Made by a program: the position numbers and the translations under genes. Shown here piece after piece: positions 46,127 through 56,252 of a DNA stretch of 64,000 nucleotides. Within the stretch, counting starts at the first letter, position 1, and each line of letters starts with the position of its first letter. The notes under the pieces were generated by a model. The model was not told the DNA's origin, made no database searches, and saw nothing but the letters and a program-made list of their open reading frames with translations. The stretch spans positions 327,501 to 391,500 of the forward strand of contig NC_080568.1 in the NCBI RefSeq assembly GCF_030253575.1. The letters run 5' to 3'. Origin of the DNA: Rhododendron vialii (lineage: Eukaryota > Streptophyta > Magnoliopsida > Ericales > Ericaceae).

Positions 46127-46592
46127 CGTTTGACTGATTTGAGAAACCCCTTTCCATCTTCGAATTTGTGTTTATTTTGTAATCTTTGGTTTGGTTCAGA
46201 AATTAGGGTTTGGGTTTGTGACATTGGGTCTCTCTCTCTGGTTCAGAAATTCTGGTTTATTGCTAGGAAATTGACTGCTCTTTAAGCTTGCTTCTTGACC
46301 TTCTTCTCATGTGGTTCACCAATGAAGCCCCAGTCAACAAGACAAAAATCTTTTAGGTTGACCATGAATTTAAGTAAACAACATCGTCCTATGAAAAGTT
46401 ACCCTCAAAATTTGGTGTCTCATCACCCAGCTTATTTTGCTGGTTTTAGGGCCATTTGAATTTCTTACGGGTCAATGCTATCTAAATTTCTTCAGAAGTA
46501 ACTCGAACATCTCTGGCAATGATTAAGTACTGTAGAATCAAGTATGCAAACTAGCAAAATTAAACTATCATAAGAAAAGTATCAGACATATG

Positions 46593-46796
46593 TTATTGTC
46601 TTCGACTCCGGTACAATGGAAACAGAAGCTTATGCACCTTTTTTTCATCCATGGAACCATTTGATAATGCATCAGTAACATATGCTGCAAAAAGGTGCTT
46701 CAAGTCATCCATTTTTCTGTCTCCACCAGACTCTCCACCTAAGCCAAAAGTAATAGTGCCAAATGTTTCCATTTTTCTTTTATTAAGTACATCCAA
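46593..46796 (-). other. Unassigned short coding-like frame
   Basis: The frame includes METFGTITFGLGGESGG, 'DALSNGSMDEKKVHKLLFP' and ends LYRSRRQ. It is charged and not low-complexity, and has a possible internal acceptor (TTTTTGCAG). The inverted leader copy B lies upstream on the same strand. I do not recognise the family. It may be an exon of a fragmentary gene. Confidence 0.35.
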
Positions 46797-47565
46797 GTAG
46801 GGACGCCAATGGAGCTCAAGAATTCAAGCAAACACAAGTTTTCATTTTCACTTCAGCCTTTACAGCAAGGCATTGCTGAAACTCAGTGAATCCCATGTAC
46901 CTTTGCAATGAACTAATAGAGACCAGGTCATTGATGTCGATGGCATATATTCTTTAGTTACACCATCTCTTTCTGCTTAAGCTTTTAAAACAGCTAATTG
47001 CTAACATCAACATCTAAGTAAACAACACAAGAATCCGATCAAAAGGGGAAAAAAATAAAAACACAAGAAGGATCCAACAAGAAAACCATGTGTGATGTCT
47101 CAGCTATTTCCAAGCTCAAAACAAAATTGATAGTGGCACTAGGTGGTAGATATTAGCCCAACAAACAAGTCCTTTTCCACCGTACAATTTGGCTAACAAC
47201 GTTCATGTTTGAACAAACAACCCAATATTTGAAGGGGAAAAAATGATCAAAAAAAGGAGTAGGGAAAAGTGGGAAACCCAGAGGCAGGCCCCTCCCTGGA
47301 ACCCCACAACCAAATAAGGAAAAGAAAACAAATCCCCTAATCGTTTAGTACGGAGTAGTATTTTTTTGAACTGCTCTCAATCGTTTAAACCATCAACTAA
47401 ATGAAAGACCTGATACAACACAAAGCAAGTACTGGTTTTTGCAGAAAATGCAGAGATCGATCTCGAGAGAGAAAGAGAGCTAGGTTCGAATCCCAAAAAA
47501 AAGCCCTAATTTTTGCCGATTTCGAATGGGCAAAAAAAGCCCTAACCAGATTTTTTTTTCCGAGA

Positions 47566-47816
47566 GATACTTTGGTGGACACAGAATCGCGCAAGATTTC
47601 TGGTTCGCGTTCTTCTCTTCGTTCTCTAGTTCGCGTTCTTCGTCTTTCTCCTTCTCTCTCTCACGTGAACTGCGAAGCCGTGGAAATGGAATGAAACGAA
47701 GGGGGCAAGTGTGAGTGTTGAGGGGGGAAAGTGTAATTACTCACGAGTTTAATGCCTTCTCTTTTCCTGAAGGCTGACAATCACATCCCGCACCAAACCA
47801 ATTTCTGGAGGGATCC
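47566..47816 (-). promoter_or_regulatory. Gene 5' leader, copy B (minus strand)
   Basis: The reverse complement matches copy A in order: AGAAATTGGTTTGGTGCGGG, TCACACTTGCCCCCTTCGTT, GCGAACCAGAAATCTTGCG, and TCCACCAAAGTATCTCTCGG at the donor. The donor G of GT-type consensus is altered (AAAG|TATC against AAG|GTATC), which may weaken it. The copies face each other about 1.7 kb apart. Confidence 0.65.
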
Positions 47817-47820
47817 GGAT

Positions 47821-47879
<59 letters not shown>
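47821..47879. repeat. GT then AT compound microsatellite
   Basis: A (GT)n run at 47821-47843 passes directly into (AT)n up to 47879, immediately left of foldback element F. Confidence 0.95.
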
Positions 47880-47880
<1 letters not shown>

Positions 47881-47882
<2 letters not shown>

Positions 47883-48225
47883 TTAGGTTCCGGTGAGGGA
47901 TCTCTCATTTTATTAAAATGCGGGACTCCCCTTCCTGATTGAATTTCGATGATTCGAGCCGCTCAAAGTGATCAGAACGTGATTTTAAGGGTCCCCGTGA
48001 GAAATCAGCAAAAAAAATGACCGGGAAGGGCTTCATCTGAACAGTTTTCATTGAACGGTTCAAAAAAAACTGCTCGGATGACGCCCTTCCCGGTCATTTT
48101 TTTTGCTGATTTCTCGCGGGGACCCTTAAAATTACGTTCTGCACATATTGAACGGTTCGGATTTTCAAAATTTGATCGGGAAATGAATTGTTAAAATGAG
48201 GGATCCCTCACTTGAAAATTCCTCT
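47881..48225. mobile_element. Foldback element F (~345 bp)
   Basis: The arms begin GTGAGGGATCTCTCATTTTA on the left and its complement at 48198-48213 on the right. The best-paired inner blocks are TTTTAAGGGTCCCCG, GAAATCAGCAAAAAAAATGA and CCGGGAAGGGC, with the loop near 48050. No target duplication was readable because of the microsatellite at the left. Confidence 0.75.
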
Positions 48226-48903
48226 ATATACATATAGAGGAATTTGAATTGAGAAAACAAGTATCTATTTAGCAAGTTTTGGCCAAGGCGCAAGATTGAG
48301 GGTTTGACTCAATTAAGTAATAACAAAATAAGTATTTGACAATTTATGCCGAGTTTTGCAGGAGAGAGGAAAACTCGGAGAGAGGAGATGCCAAATGCCA
48401 CTTAAGCGTTTGATACTTTGGTTGGAATTGCTTTACATGCTAATTTTTCTCTAACATCTTTTGGTAGGAGATGCTAACATTTACCCACTCAAAATTTCTT
48501 GTATTTTAGTAACATATTTATAGGACATTTTCATGAGATTTTTCCATTTCATTTTAGAATAAGGTTTCTCTGCAATTTGTGTTTTTGACTACGAAGCATA
48601 CTTCGTGCAATTGAAACCGTTCAAATTGATTTTTAACTGTTCGAATTTGATGACAAATTTTACCAGTAAAAATATATATCCTACCGATAAGAATTTCTCA
48701 CATACTTAAACCATTGATTATTTAGATGAACAATTGAAATGTGACGTTTTCTCGTAGTCTAAATTCAGACTACACACAAGTTGCTATAGTTTTCTAGATA
48801 AAGACCCAAAAGATAGACATCCAATTCGTCCTTTGGGGACATCCGATAAAATTGGAATGAAACTAAAAAACATCCAATTCTGTGATCGACCATAGAGATA
48901 GAT

Positions 48904-49038
48904 GTTATTTTGGGGGTAAAAACAAAGTACATAGAAACCATAGGTTGAAATTCGTAAATCTAAGAATGTATATCCTGCTGACCATCGGAATCCCACCCAC
49001 CCCAAAATTCCTCTGTATCGAACAATAAGAACAGGTAC
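48904..49038 (+). repeat. Duplicated leader-like segment, copy 2
   Basis: It is a counterpart of 38174-38342, sharing TTTTGGGGGTAAA, TTGAAATTCGTAAATCTAAG, AATGTATATCCTG and AACAATAAGAACAGGTAC, and again followed by a CT run (49040-49054). The spacing from leader to CT tract is the same. Confidence 0.7.
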
Positions 49039-49054
49039 TCTCTCTCTCTCTCTC

Positions 49055-51120
49055 TGATCGCCGTCTCTCCATATCTCCCTTCCTGTTTGTTGTTTTTCAT
49101 GGGTACCATTTTTGGGTTCCATTAAATGAAAGAATTAAACATCCGCGAGCCATCCTTTCAATGAATTTAGTATTTGGGTCCTGAAGCAGTCGCTTTCTAA
49201 GCTTCTTTTCAGGGCCGTCCCTGACCTAGTGATCTGTATGCAAGCTTGAGGTCTTCAGACTTTTTAAAAAATGTGGCTTTAACTGGAGCTTTTAGTCTTA
49301 TTGGCTCCCCTTTTATTGAACGAGATAAAATGATACTGGAATGCGGGTTCTTTAGTTTTAGTCAGCTCTGCTGTACTCGAGACAAACAATTCTCGTCACT
49401 CTGGGCAACAATTCACGGATTATACCAGTACGTTATAGCCAAATAGTCTACGATTTTGGTTAGAATGCGGAGTTAGAGCAAGTCCTCCCTCGTGCCACAT
49501 CATCCAAGCCCTTTAATTTGCATCGCCAAATGAGATGGGTCTGGTTCAATGGTGTGGACTTGAGATTGTGCTAAGTTGACATCAAACTGGTGCAAAGCCG
49601 TTGTTATTTTCTTTTTGGCTTTTTGACACTATAGAAAGCCAAAAATGACTTTGGCAATGTCATTTTGTCACAAACGGGCAGACTTGCTTTTAGACATCTG
49701 ATTGCTTTACTTTGTTGTGTTCTTTGCAGAGGGAAAGTTTTCATTTTTTATGTTCACAATAACATCGCCTCATGCATTGTTGTGCTAGATTGTTTGAAGT
49801 GAATACTTTCTTGTGCTTTTGTGTTTTTCTTTTCTGTTCCTTCTGTTTTAGTTTTTGTTTTGGGTTTGTAGTGTCAATTCTTGTGGTTCATTTTCCCTCT
49901 TTATGAGAAAAATTCTAAAGGGTATTCAATTGTTTTTGTTGTTACCTTTTATCTCAACTTGCTCCCTAGTCCCTAGTATGATTGCCTCCTTTTATCCGGT
50001 CAGGCTAGCGTACAAAACAGGTTGTTGATCACTAACCAAAGAATTCAATCTTCTCGAATTTGAGAAATAACACCGTTTGGTTGCTATAGTCGGACGACCA
50101 ACTGTTCCAAAAGCTCAAGTTGTTTGGAAATAGGCCTAGCAACATATATCCAGCTAGCCAATATCCTCCCTAACTGACAACCCTGATTTGTTCATGGTAA
50201 TGCAGAAATTCATACATAGAAAAGAGGAGTAATGTCAACCAAGAATAAGTGAAGCATAAAGAAGATGGGTATCAAAGTAGACACAAACATGAACGAAAGA
50301 CCTCACAGAAATGGAAGCCTTGATACCATGTTAGATTGCCAGTTATGTCACATGGACACCCAGATGGGTTTCGGGCGCGGGTAGGTTCATCTGTTTTCCA
50401 TCTCATTCCATCTTAAGGGCACGAGGCACAACAAAATACATTCCCAAGTCTCCCTTCATTTGAGACATCTGTATGTAGGAAAGTAATACATAAGTGCATA
50501 TAGGTCTTTTGAAGCTGACACTTTTAATAACTTGATTTTGTATTCTCATAGCTTCTCATAGTCTGGGCTTTGATTTGTTGGAGCCCATGATTTTTCATGC
50601 AAAGAACAGATACAAGCAAAACTTCCAGGTCTCTTAGCTCATTAATGGACTGAACTAGGTCATTAGACAATATTGCATGCATTGGTCGGTTTCTTAGGGA
50701 TATAAATATCACCTCGAGGGCCAATGGCTTGTTTGGGATCCTTGACTTATTAGCTTTTTGGATTTTAAGCCCCCTAAACAAAAGCTGGATTGTTAGGTCT
50801 AGGCTCTTAAGGCAAGTAATTTGTTTAGCTGGCCTTTTCTGGAGAAGGGCAGGTTACAAAAATGCCCTCATTTTTACGGAGCTTAGTAGCTTACTTTTAG
50901 AAAATGAAGTGACGAACAGAATGTTTAATGGAAAAATTAACAATTCAGTACAAAATTGGAAATGATGTTGAAAAGTACAAATGACATAGAATGCTGGCAG
51001 TTGCTATGTTGATACTGACGAGTTCTAAGCAAACGGTACAGGGGTTTTCAAGATGGCTTGCAGAAAAAATGTTTTCTAGCTTTGTCTTGTGTCTCCGTAA
51101 CAAATGGTCCATTTATTGAT
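49055..51120. other. Intergenic or intronic, no gene recognised
   Basis: No domain-bearing frame. TTGATACCATGTTAGATTG at 50319-50337 resembles the reverse of a Met-tRNA primer site region, but no LTR could be traced. The stretch may be intron of a gene joining leader copy A to CNX7. Confidence 0.3.
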
Positions 51121-51165
51121 GGGCGAACAACGGGGATTGAACCCGCGCGTGGTGGATTCACAATC
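51121..51165 (-). pseudogene. trnH-GUG: Plastid-type tRNA-His(GUG) 3' half
   Basis: On the minus strand, GATTGTGAATCCACCACGCG, CGGGTTCAATCCCCGTTGTTCGCCC matches the anticodon arm to acceptor of plastid trnH-GUG with a few mismatches: GTG anticodon, GGGTTCAATCCCC T-arm. The 5' half (D arm and 5' acceptor strand) is missing, and unrelated sequence follows at 51166. A nuclear insertion of plastid DNA (or plastid-derived mitochondrial DNA) explains this. It cannot fold into a complete tRNA. Confidence 0.85.
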
Positions 51166-51529
51166 GTCTTCAAGAATCTTCCAAGAGTGAGATTCAAAAA
51201 GACCTGGGAATCCATCCATCTCTCGTCAGGGCGTTCGCTCACAAGAACTGGCGTACCATTGAAATGGTGTGGGAGGTAGCCCTCTAAGCAGGTTCTATTT
51301 TAACCGCATCATGGATTTACTCTCGTTATGGCGTGTCAACCTGGGAGAGATTTTCAGCATCAATCAGTGATCATCGCCTCAAACGGTATAGGGGTTTTCT
51401 CTCAAATGCTGGGCTAGATATCTGATTGCATATGTTCATTGTGTCTTTTCCTAAGGGAAAGTTTCACTTGTATGTTCACTCTTCACAATGACATTACTGT
51501 AATCGTTGTGTGGGTTTCTGACCAACAGT

Positions 51530-51639
51530 TTGTTGGTACCTGGAAGCCTGATAAGTATTCCTTCCCAGACATTGTCTGCGGTGAAGTCGTTCATGCAGTT
51601 GGTCGTATGGATGAACTAAAAATTGGAAAAAGTATCTTC
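51530..51639 (+). other. Exon-like segment, unassigned
   Basis: After an acceptor-like GACCAACAG, the frame reads FVGTWKPDKYSFPDIVCGEV and VHAVGRMDELKIGK, before a donor-like AAAAA|GTATCT. It looks like coding sequence rather than noise, but I do not recognise the protein. It could belong to a fragment or to an alternative upstream exon of CNX7. Confidence 0.35.
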
Positions 51640-51793
51640 AATTGCATGGTTTATTTAGTACACACATTTTACTTCCAAGAATTCACTCTCTTTAGCTCAT
51701 GTACAGACTAAATTAAATGAAATTGTTGTTCTATTTTAACATGTTCATCATTTCCATCAAAGCTGGTGGGCAGGATATTCTGCTGTAGATGCC

Positions 51794-52096
51794 ATGGATA
51801 GAGAAAAGGAGACTGGAAATACGGGCCTGAAAGGAAATGAGAGTACATCAGTTGAGATAAAGGTTTTGTTCTTTGCTCGGGCCAGAGATCTAACTGGCTT
51901 GACGGAATTACCACTGGAGGTTTCATCAGGTAGTACTGCCCGTGATTGCTTGAATAAGCTTATTGCTAAGTTTCCAGGCCTGGAAGATATCCGTGCATGC
52001 ATGGTCCTCGCTCTGAATGAGGAATACACACCCGAGTCCGCAATTGTCAAGGATAGGGATGAATTGGCCATTATACCCCCGATCAGTGGCGGCTGA
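51794..52096 (+). CDS. CNX7: Molybdopterin synthase sulfur carrier subunit (MOCS2A/CNX7)
   Basis: The product is 100 residues with a MoaD/ThiS ubiquitin-like fold: [30 protein letters not shown], '[20 protein letters not shown]' and the C-terminal '[11 protein letters not shown]'. The terminal Gly-Gly is thiocarboxylated by CNX5, and the subunit hands sulfur to cPMP with CNX6 to form molybdopterin in the cytosol. Arabidopsis CNX7 is a protein of similar size. The ATG is in good context (GCCATGG) just after an acceptor-like CTGTAG, so the coding region is in one exon with a leader intron. The first ~20 residues are variable in the family. All key features are intact. Confidence 0.95.
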   Translation: MDREKETGNTGLKGNESTSVEIKVLFFARARDLTGLTELPLEVSSGSTARDCLNKLIAKFPGLEDIRACMVLALNEEYTPESAIVKDRDELAIIPPISGG

Positions 52097-52164
52097 ATGT
52101 TTGTTTATGCAGACACTTAGGAACCTTGTATTCGAGGAATGCTTACAAAGTAAAATAACCACAC

Positions 52165-52201
52165 ACCCCCCCCCCCCCCCCCCCCCCCCCCCTCCCCCCC
52201 C
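52165..52201. repeat. Poly(C) tract after CNX7
   Basis: A run of 26-27 C, one T, then more C, about 70 bp downstream of the CNX7 stop and likely within its 3' UTR. Such long C runs are rare in plants. The length may be affected by sequencing. Confidence 0.9.
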
Positions 52202-52610
52202 TTAATTAAAGGCTTTTGAGTGTATAATTATATTCCTTTGAGGCCAGCTTTTGATGGAGGGTCTTTTTGCAATCTACGTAGATACAAGGCATTTACATTT
52301 ACCGTGATTTTGTAGTCTGGCTTCGTGTTTTCGGAAGGCATTGATTGATGTCTTTGGTAGCTTTGTGAAAAACCATTTTATATCAATCTTGGTTTCATGT
52401 TTGAAGCTCTGCTACTTGAGGCATTTGTGAACCTACTCCAAAGCAGCCCCATGTGTTGATTGAAGAAGTGAGGACATTTTTTTGTTTCAATTTCTTTCTG
52501 AACATTATATCAGAGAGAAATAGTGAGGGATCTGGGGTTGTCGCAGTGCATTATGGCTTGCGCGATGAAATAGAGAACACATCATCATGATCCATAGACA
52601 TTTGTTTCCA

Positions 52611-53000
52611 GAATGCTGCTACAGGTACAGAGCTTTCTGCACAGACAGCGCGTACAGCGCTCGTTTGGGCCCGTCTCGGGTCCAATAAAGATAATCGGAG
52701 CCGCTCATTTTGTTCAATATATTTTGCTTAAGGTTCCTGCAAAAAATCAGTTCCATCCGACATCGATAAGAGCGTTTGCGAAGCGTCCAAAATTGCATAA
52801 AAAAATTTCTAAAGCAATTTTGAATGCTTCGCAAACGCTCTTAACGATGTTGGATGGAGCTGATTTTTTGCAGGGACCTTAAGAAGAATATATTGAACAA
52901 AATGAGCGGCTCCGATTATCTTTGTTGGACCCGAGACGAGCCCAAATGGGCTCTGTACGCGCTATCTGTACAGAAAGCTGCTGTACCAGCAGCATTTTGG
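52611..53000. mobile_element. Foldback element G (390 bp) with 9-bp target duplication
   Basis: TTGTTTCCA flanks at 52602-52610 and 53001-53009. The arms start GAATGCTGCTACAGGTACAG / complement and run through GGGTCCAATAAAGATAATCG, GAGCGGCTCCG-type and TTTTGTTCAATATATT blocks. They meet at a loop near 52800. The 9-bp duplication points to a Mutator-type transposase. The arms are highly similar, so it is young. Confidence 0.88.
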
Positions 53001-56000
53001 TTGTTTCCACGTGGTTGGATGGGGAATTGAAAAATGCTTCAGTACACACCTACTAAAAACGTACAGATGCCTTATGCCCCCAATAAAAGAGTGAGTTCAA
53101 ATCGCTCCACATCGGAGAAATGTGACATGAAGAATCAGTCATTTAATTCAGCGCATCACCTTATTTGATCACAACTATTCATAAGTTGGAGCATATTCAT
53201 AAAGGAATTAGGAACTGAGGGAGTATTTACATGAAGTTCATACGTTAATCGGCTATTTTTTCCTTTTTCTTTCACAAAGTAAATTCATTTATCGGATTAA
53301 AGTCATTCCACTAATTGCATTTTGTTCTTCATTTTAGTTTTTGGGTTTGACCTGAGTTTTCTACGATCCCCACCTTCCTAAATAGTAACATAGTTTGCGA
53401 CCAGGATTAAAAAAAAAAAAAACACAAGGTCATTCGTAGCAAATCAAAATAGAAAATCCAATAGTCACGAAACGATCGGCCGGTCAGGTAGCATATTTTA
53501 ATATGCTAAATATTTAAGCATTGAGATTGGATAATTACATCCAATGGGTTAGAAGAGGGATGCATTTTACATGCCAAAAAAAAAAGTGTGGACCACAACC
53601 GACTCTAGTTGGATAAGAAGAAAATGAATGGTCAAAATGACTAAGACAATCAACTATGAGGCGAGCCACGTAGTTTGATAATGTAAAGATGAATGGTCAG
53701 GATAATTCATACCATAAACTATGAGATAAATGCATACCGAGAAGGTATTAATGATGTTCGATAACTACAAATATGATGTGCTCAGCGGATTTTACGAAAT
53801 GAACAATGATAAATGCATATCGAGAAGGTATTAACAACGTCCAATAATTTTTTTCTTCCACAAATGTGATGTGCTCGGCGAATTTTACGATTACGAAATG
53901 AACAATTTATAATGATGATGTGCTCCCTATTTAACCCAACCAACCCCACAACACTGCCCAGTGCGTTGGCATCTCGAGGCCTCTCTCTATCTCTCTGATG
54001 CCCAGCCAGCTAATAGCAAGTCAAGTCTTCCCATATCCCGTTTTGGTAAGGATGTAGATTGCATGGGACCTGGTTCCTTCCACTGGTTTAAAAAAAAAAA
54101 AAAAGGAAATCTTTTCTACGGGTGTGTCCGTGAAAAGGGTGTTGCAGAGCACTATCGCAGACGTCCAAAGTGTATTAGACCGTCCGGATTTTAATAAAAA
54201 AAATTCGAAAAAGAGTTTAAGTTTCATTAAAATTCGGACCGTCCAAAGTCAATGCACGGAATCTCAAAAAAAAAAAAATTTCTTTTTACTACACCATTTC
54301 ATGTGTGGACGTAATTGCCGTGCTATTTGATTTTGGTGGGAGAGATAAATCAATGCACCATGGCTTTGGTTGTTGGGTGTTTTTTTGTTCCTCAATTACC
54401 CCAACACTATTTACAGATGCCAATACCTGAATTTTTCAAGGTCAGATGTGAATTTCTAACCTTCAGAAACTCAAAATCTCATAAACTTGTGTTATTCCCT
54501 CTAGACTTCGATTTACCAAGGAAAGAGTGCAACCCATAGGTCGAATGGAGATTTGGTGAAAAACATGCAACCCGAAAGAAATAGGTCAATAACATAAGAT
54601 TAAAAAAACAAACCGGGGGGGGGGGGGGGGGGGGGGTATGGGGGGAGTTGGGAGGCAGTAAGTTAGTAACAAGGATCATAAGGCGGTTCTCAAAAAAAAA
54701 AAAAAAAGAGGAGGAGGAGGAGGATCATAGGATCATGTTTTGACTACGGCTTACCGAACCACTTTGTTTGGTTGAGCTTTTAGAAAGTTATTTTTGAGAG
54801 TTGAGTGGTACTGAGTAGAGAGAAATAAAGAGAAAAATTTATTGAAAATTGTGCCGAGAGTTGAAAGTTACTCTCAAAAATGGGAACCGATGTGTTTTCA
54901 TTGTTTCATTTCTGTGTTGTCATAAACCCAATTTACCCGAGCAGAATTTATCTCATGGACAATGACAACTTTTTTGTATCATTTCCCTAAAAATTGATAA
55001 AATGGTAAAATGAGTGGATCATCTTGTTGAATAAGCTACTGATCATCGCCTTCATGAGTTATTTTCTCACCAACTGGCAAAACAAACGTGAGGCCTGTAA
55101 AATCTTGCCAGCTTTCTTGTTTTTCTTTTGTCATATCCTATTTTCCCTTTTGAACTGAAACTTTCTATCAGATTCAGCGAACACATACTCTAGACTAGAC
55201 AGTGTAAAAATCACCTCCAAAAAGCCGTCTAATGATCATCCTGTCGGACCAGACCAGCTACTGATCATACTCTTGGTATACCATGACTCATTAACAAGCT
55301 AATCTCATCTTGCTCAAACCAAACAAACTCGCTATCCTTCTCGCTCTCAACAAGTACATTGCTTAAACCCGAAGAGCCAATTACTAAAAAGCCAAGTCAA
55401 GTCGTCATCTTGCTCCAAAGAAACAAGACGCAAATCTCATTCCCGTTCAAACTGGACTGGAGAGGGAGCCGACACAAAATGTAATGATGCCCAGTGCATT
55501 CATAGGAAGCCAGAGAGCCCATGCGATCATAGCCAGCTACATCCATATTCTTTTTCATCAGAGTCGTTGCTCTTGGTAAAAATCTGTTTGGCATAGTTTC
55601 ATTTTTTTTTGTTTTTTAGGAAACAAAAACTTGAGAAAATCGAGAACGCTGGTAGCTTTAATGTAGTTTTAAATAGTGCAAAAGCAGTTTCAGAAATTTC
55701 AAAAACATTTATTTCTTGATTCCTGAAAAGTGAAGTGCATTGGGAAAACATCAAAAGAATAAAAAGAAATAGTTCACCAAACAAGATTTCTGTTTCGTTC
55801 AATGAGTTGACGGAAAACAGAAAGCAAAAATGACCCAAAACAGCAATTTTGAGCACTACATAAGACATTTATCCAATCGCTTTCAGCTGATACTATCACC
55901 AAATATGTTAAAAAAATAGGTATACCTTTCAAGAAAAGTTTAAATAAACCACTTGTTTAGAACCACGGTTGGAAATCAGCAACAGCAATCCAGAAAAGGA

Positions 56001-56252
56001 TACCAGGCACAGTTAAATTTACACAAGCAACACTGAGATACTGTATGAGAAATACTCAAGGGAAACTAGTTTCAAGTTTATACACGAGCTATAGAATGAT
56101 AGTACGAAAGTATCTTAACAACTTCAAGTTGCATACATATACGGAAGCCAACACACTGATTATACAAGCAATAACATACAAGAACCATATCGTCTTAAGA
56201 CTTACCTGACGAACAAACTCCCTTGTTCTCCCCATTTTCCAGAAGCTTAATC
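53001..56252. other. Intergenic, no gene recognised
   Basis: AT-rich with simple repeats: a G-run at 54615-54636, an A-tract at 54691-54706 with (GGA)n after it, and a partial duplication around GAGAAGGTATTAA (53739 and 53820). A weak imperfect hairpin lies at 54160-54250. The right edge is the 3' flank of the minus-strand gene at 56253. Confidence 0.45.

Noticed and set aside
45566-46285. Several overlapping frames rich in RE and SL repeats
   Set aside because: They are translations of GA/CT microsatellites in leader sequence.
50319-50345. Reverse Met-tRNA primer-site-like sequence (TTGATACCATGTTAG)
   Set aside because: No LTR edges or internal coding sequence nearby, and the match is short.
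52613-52882. 89-residue open frame
   Set aside because: It is part of a palindromic foldback element; the frame on the other strand mirrors it.
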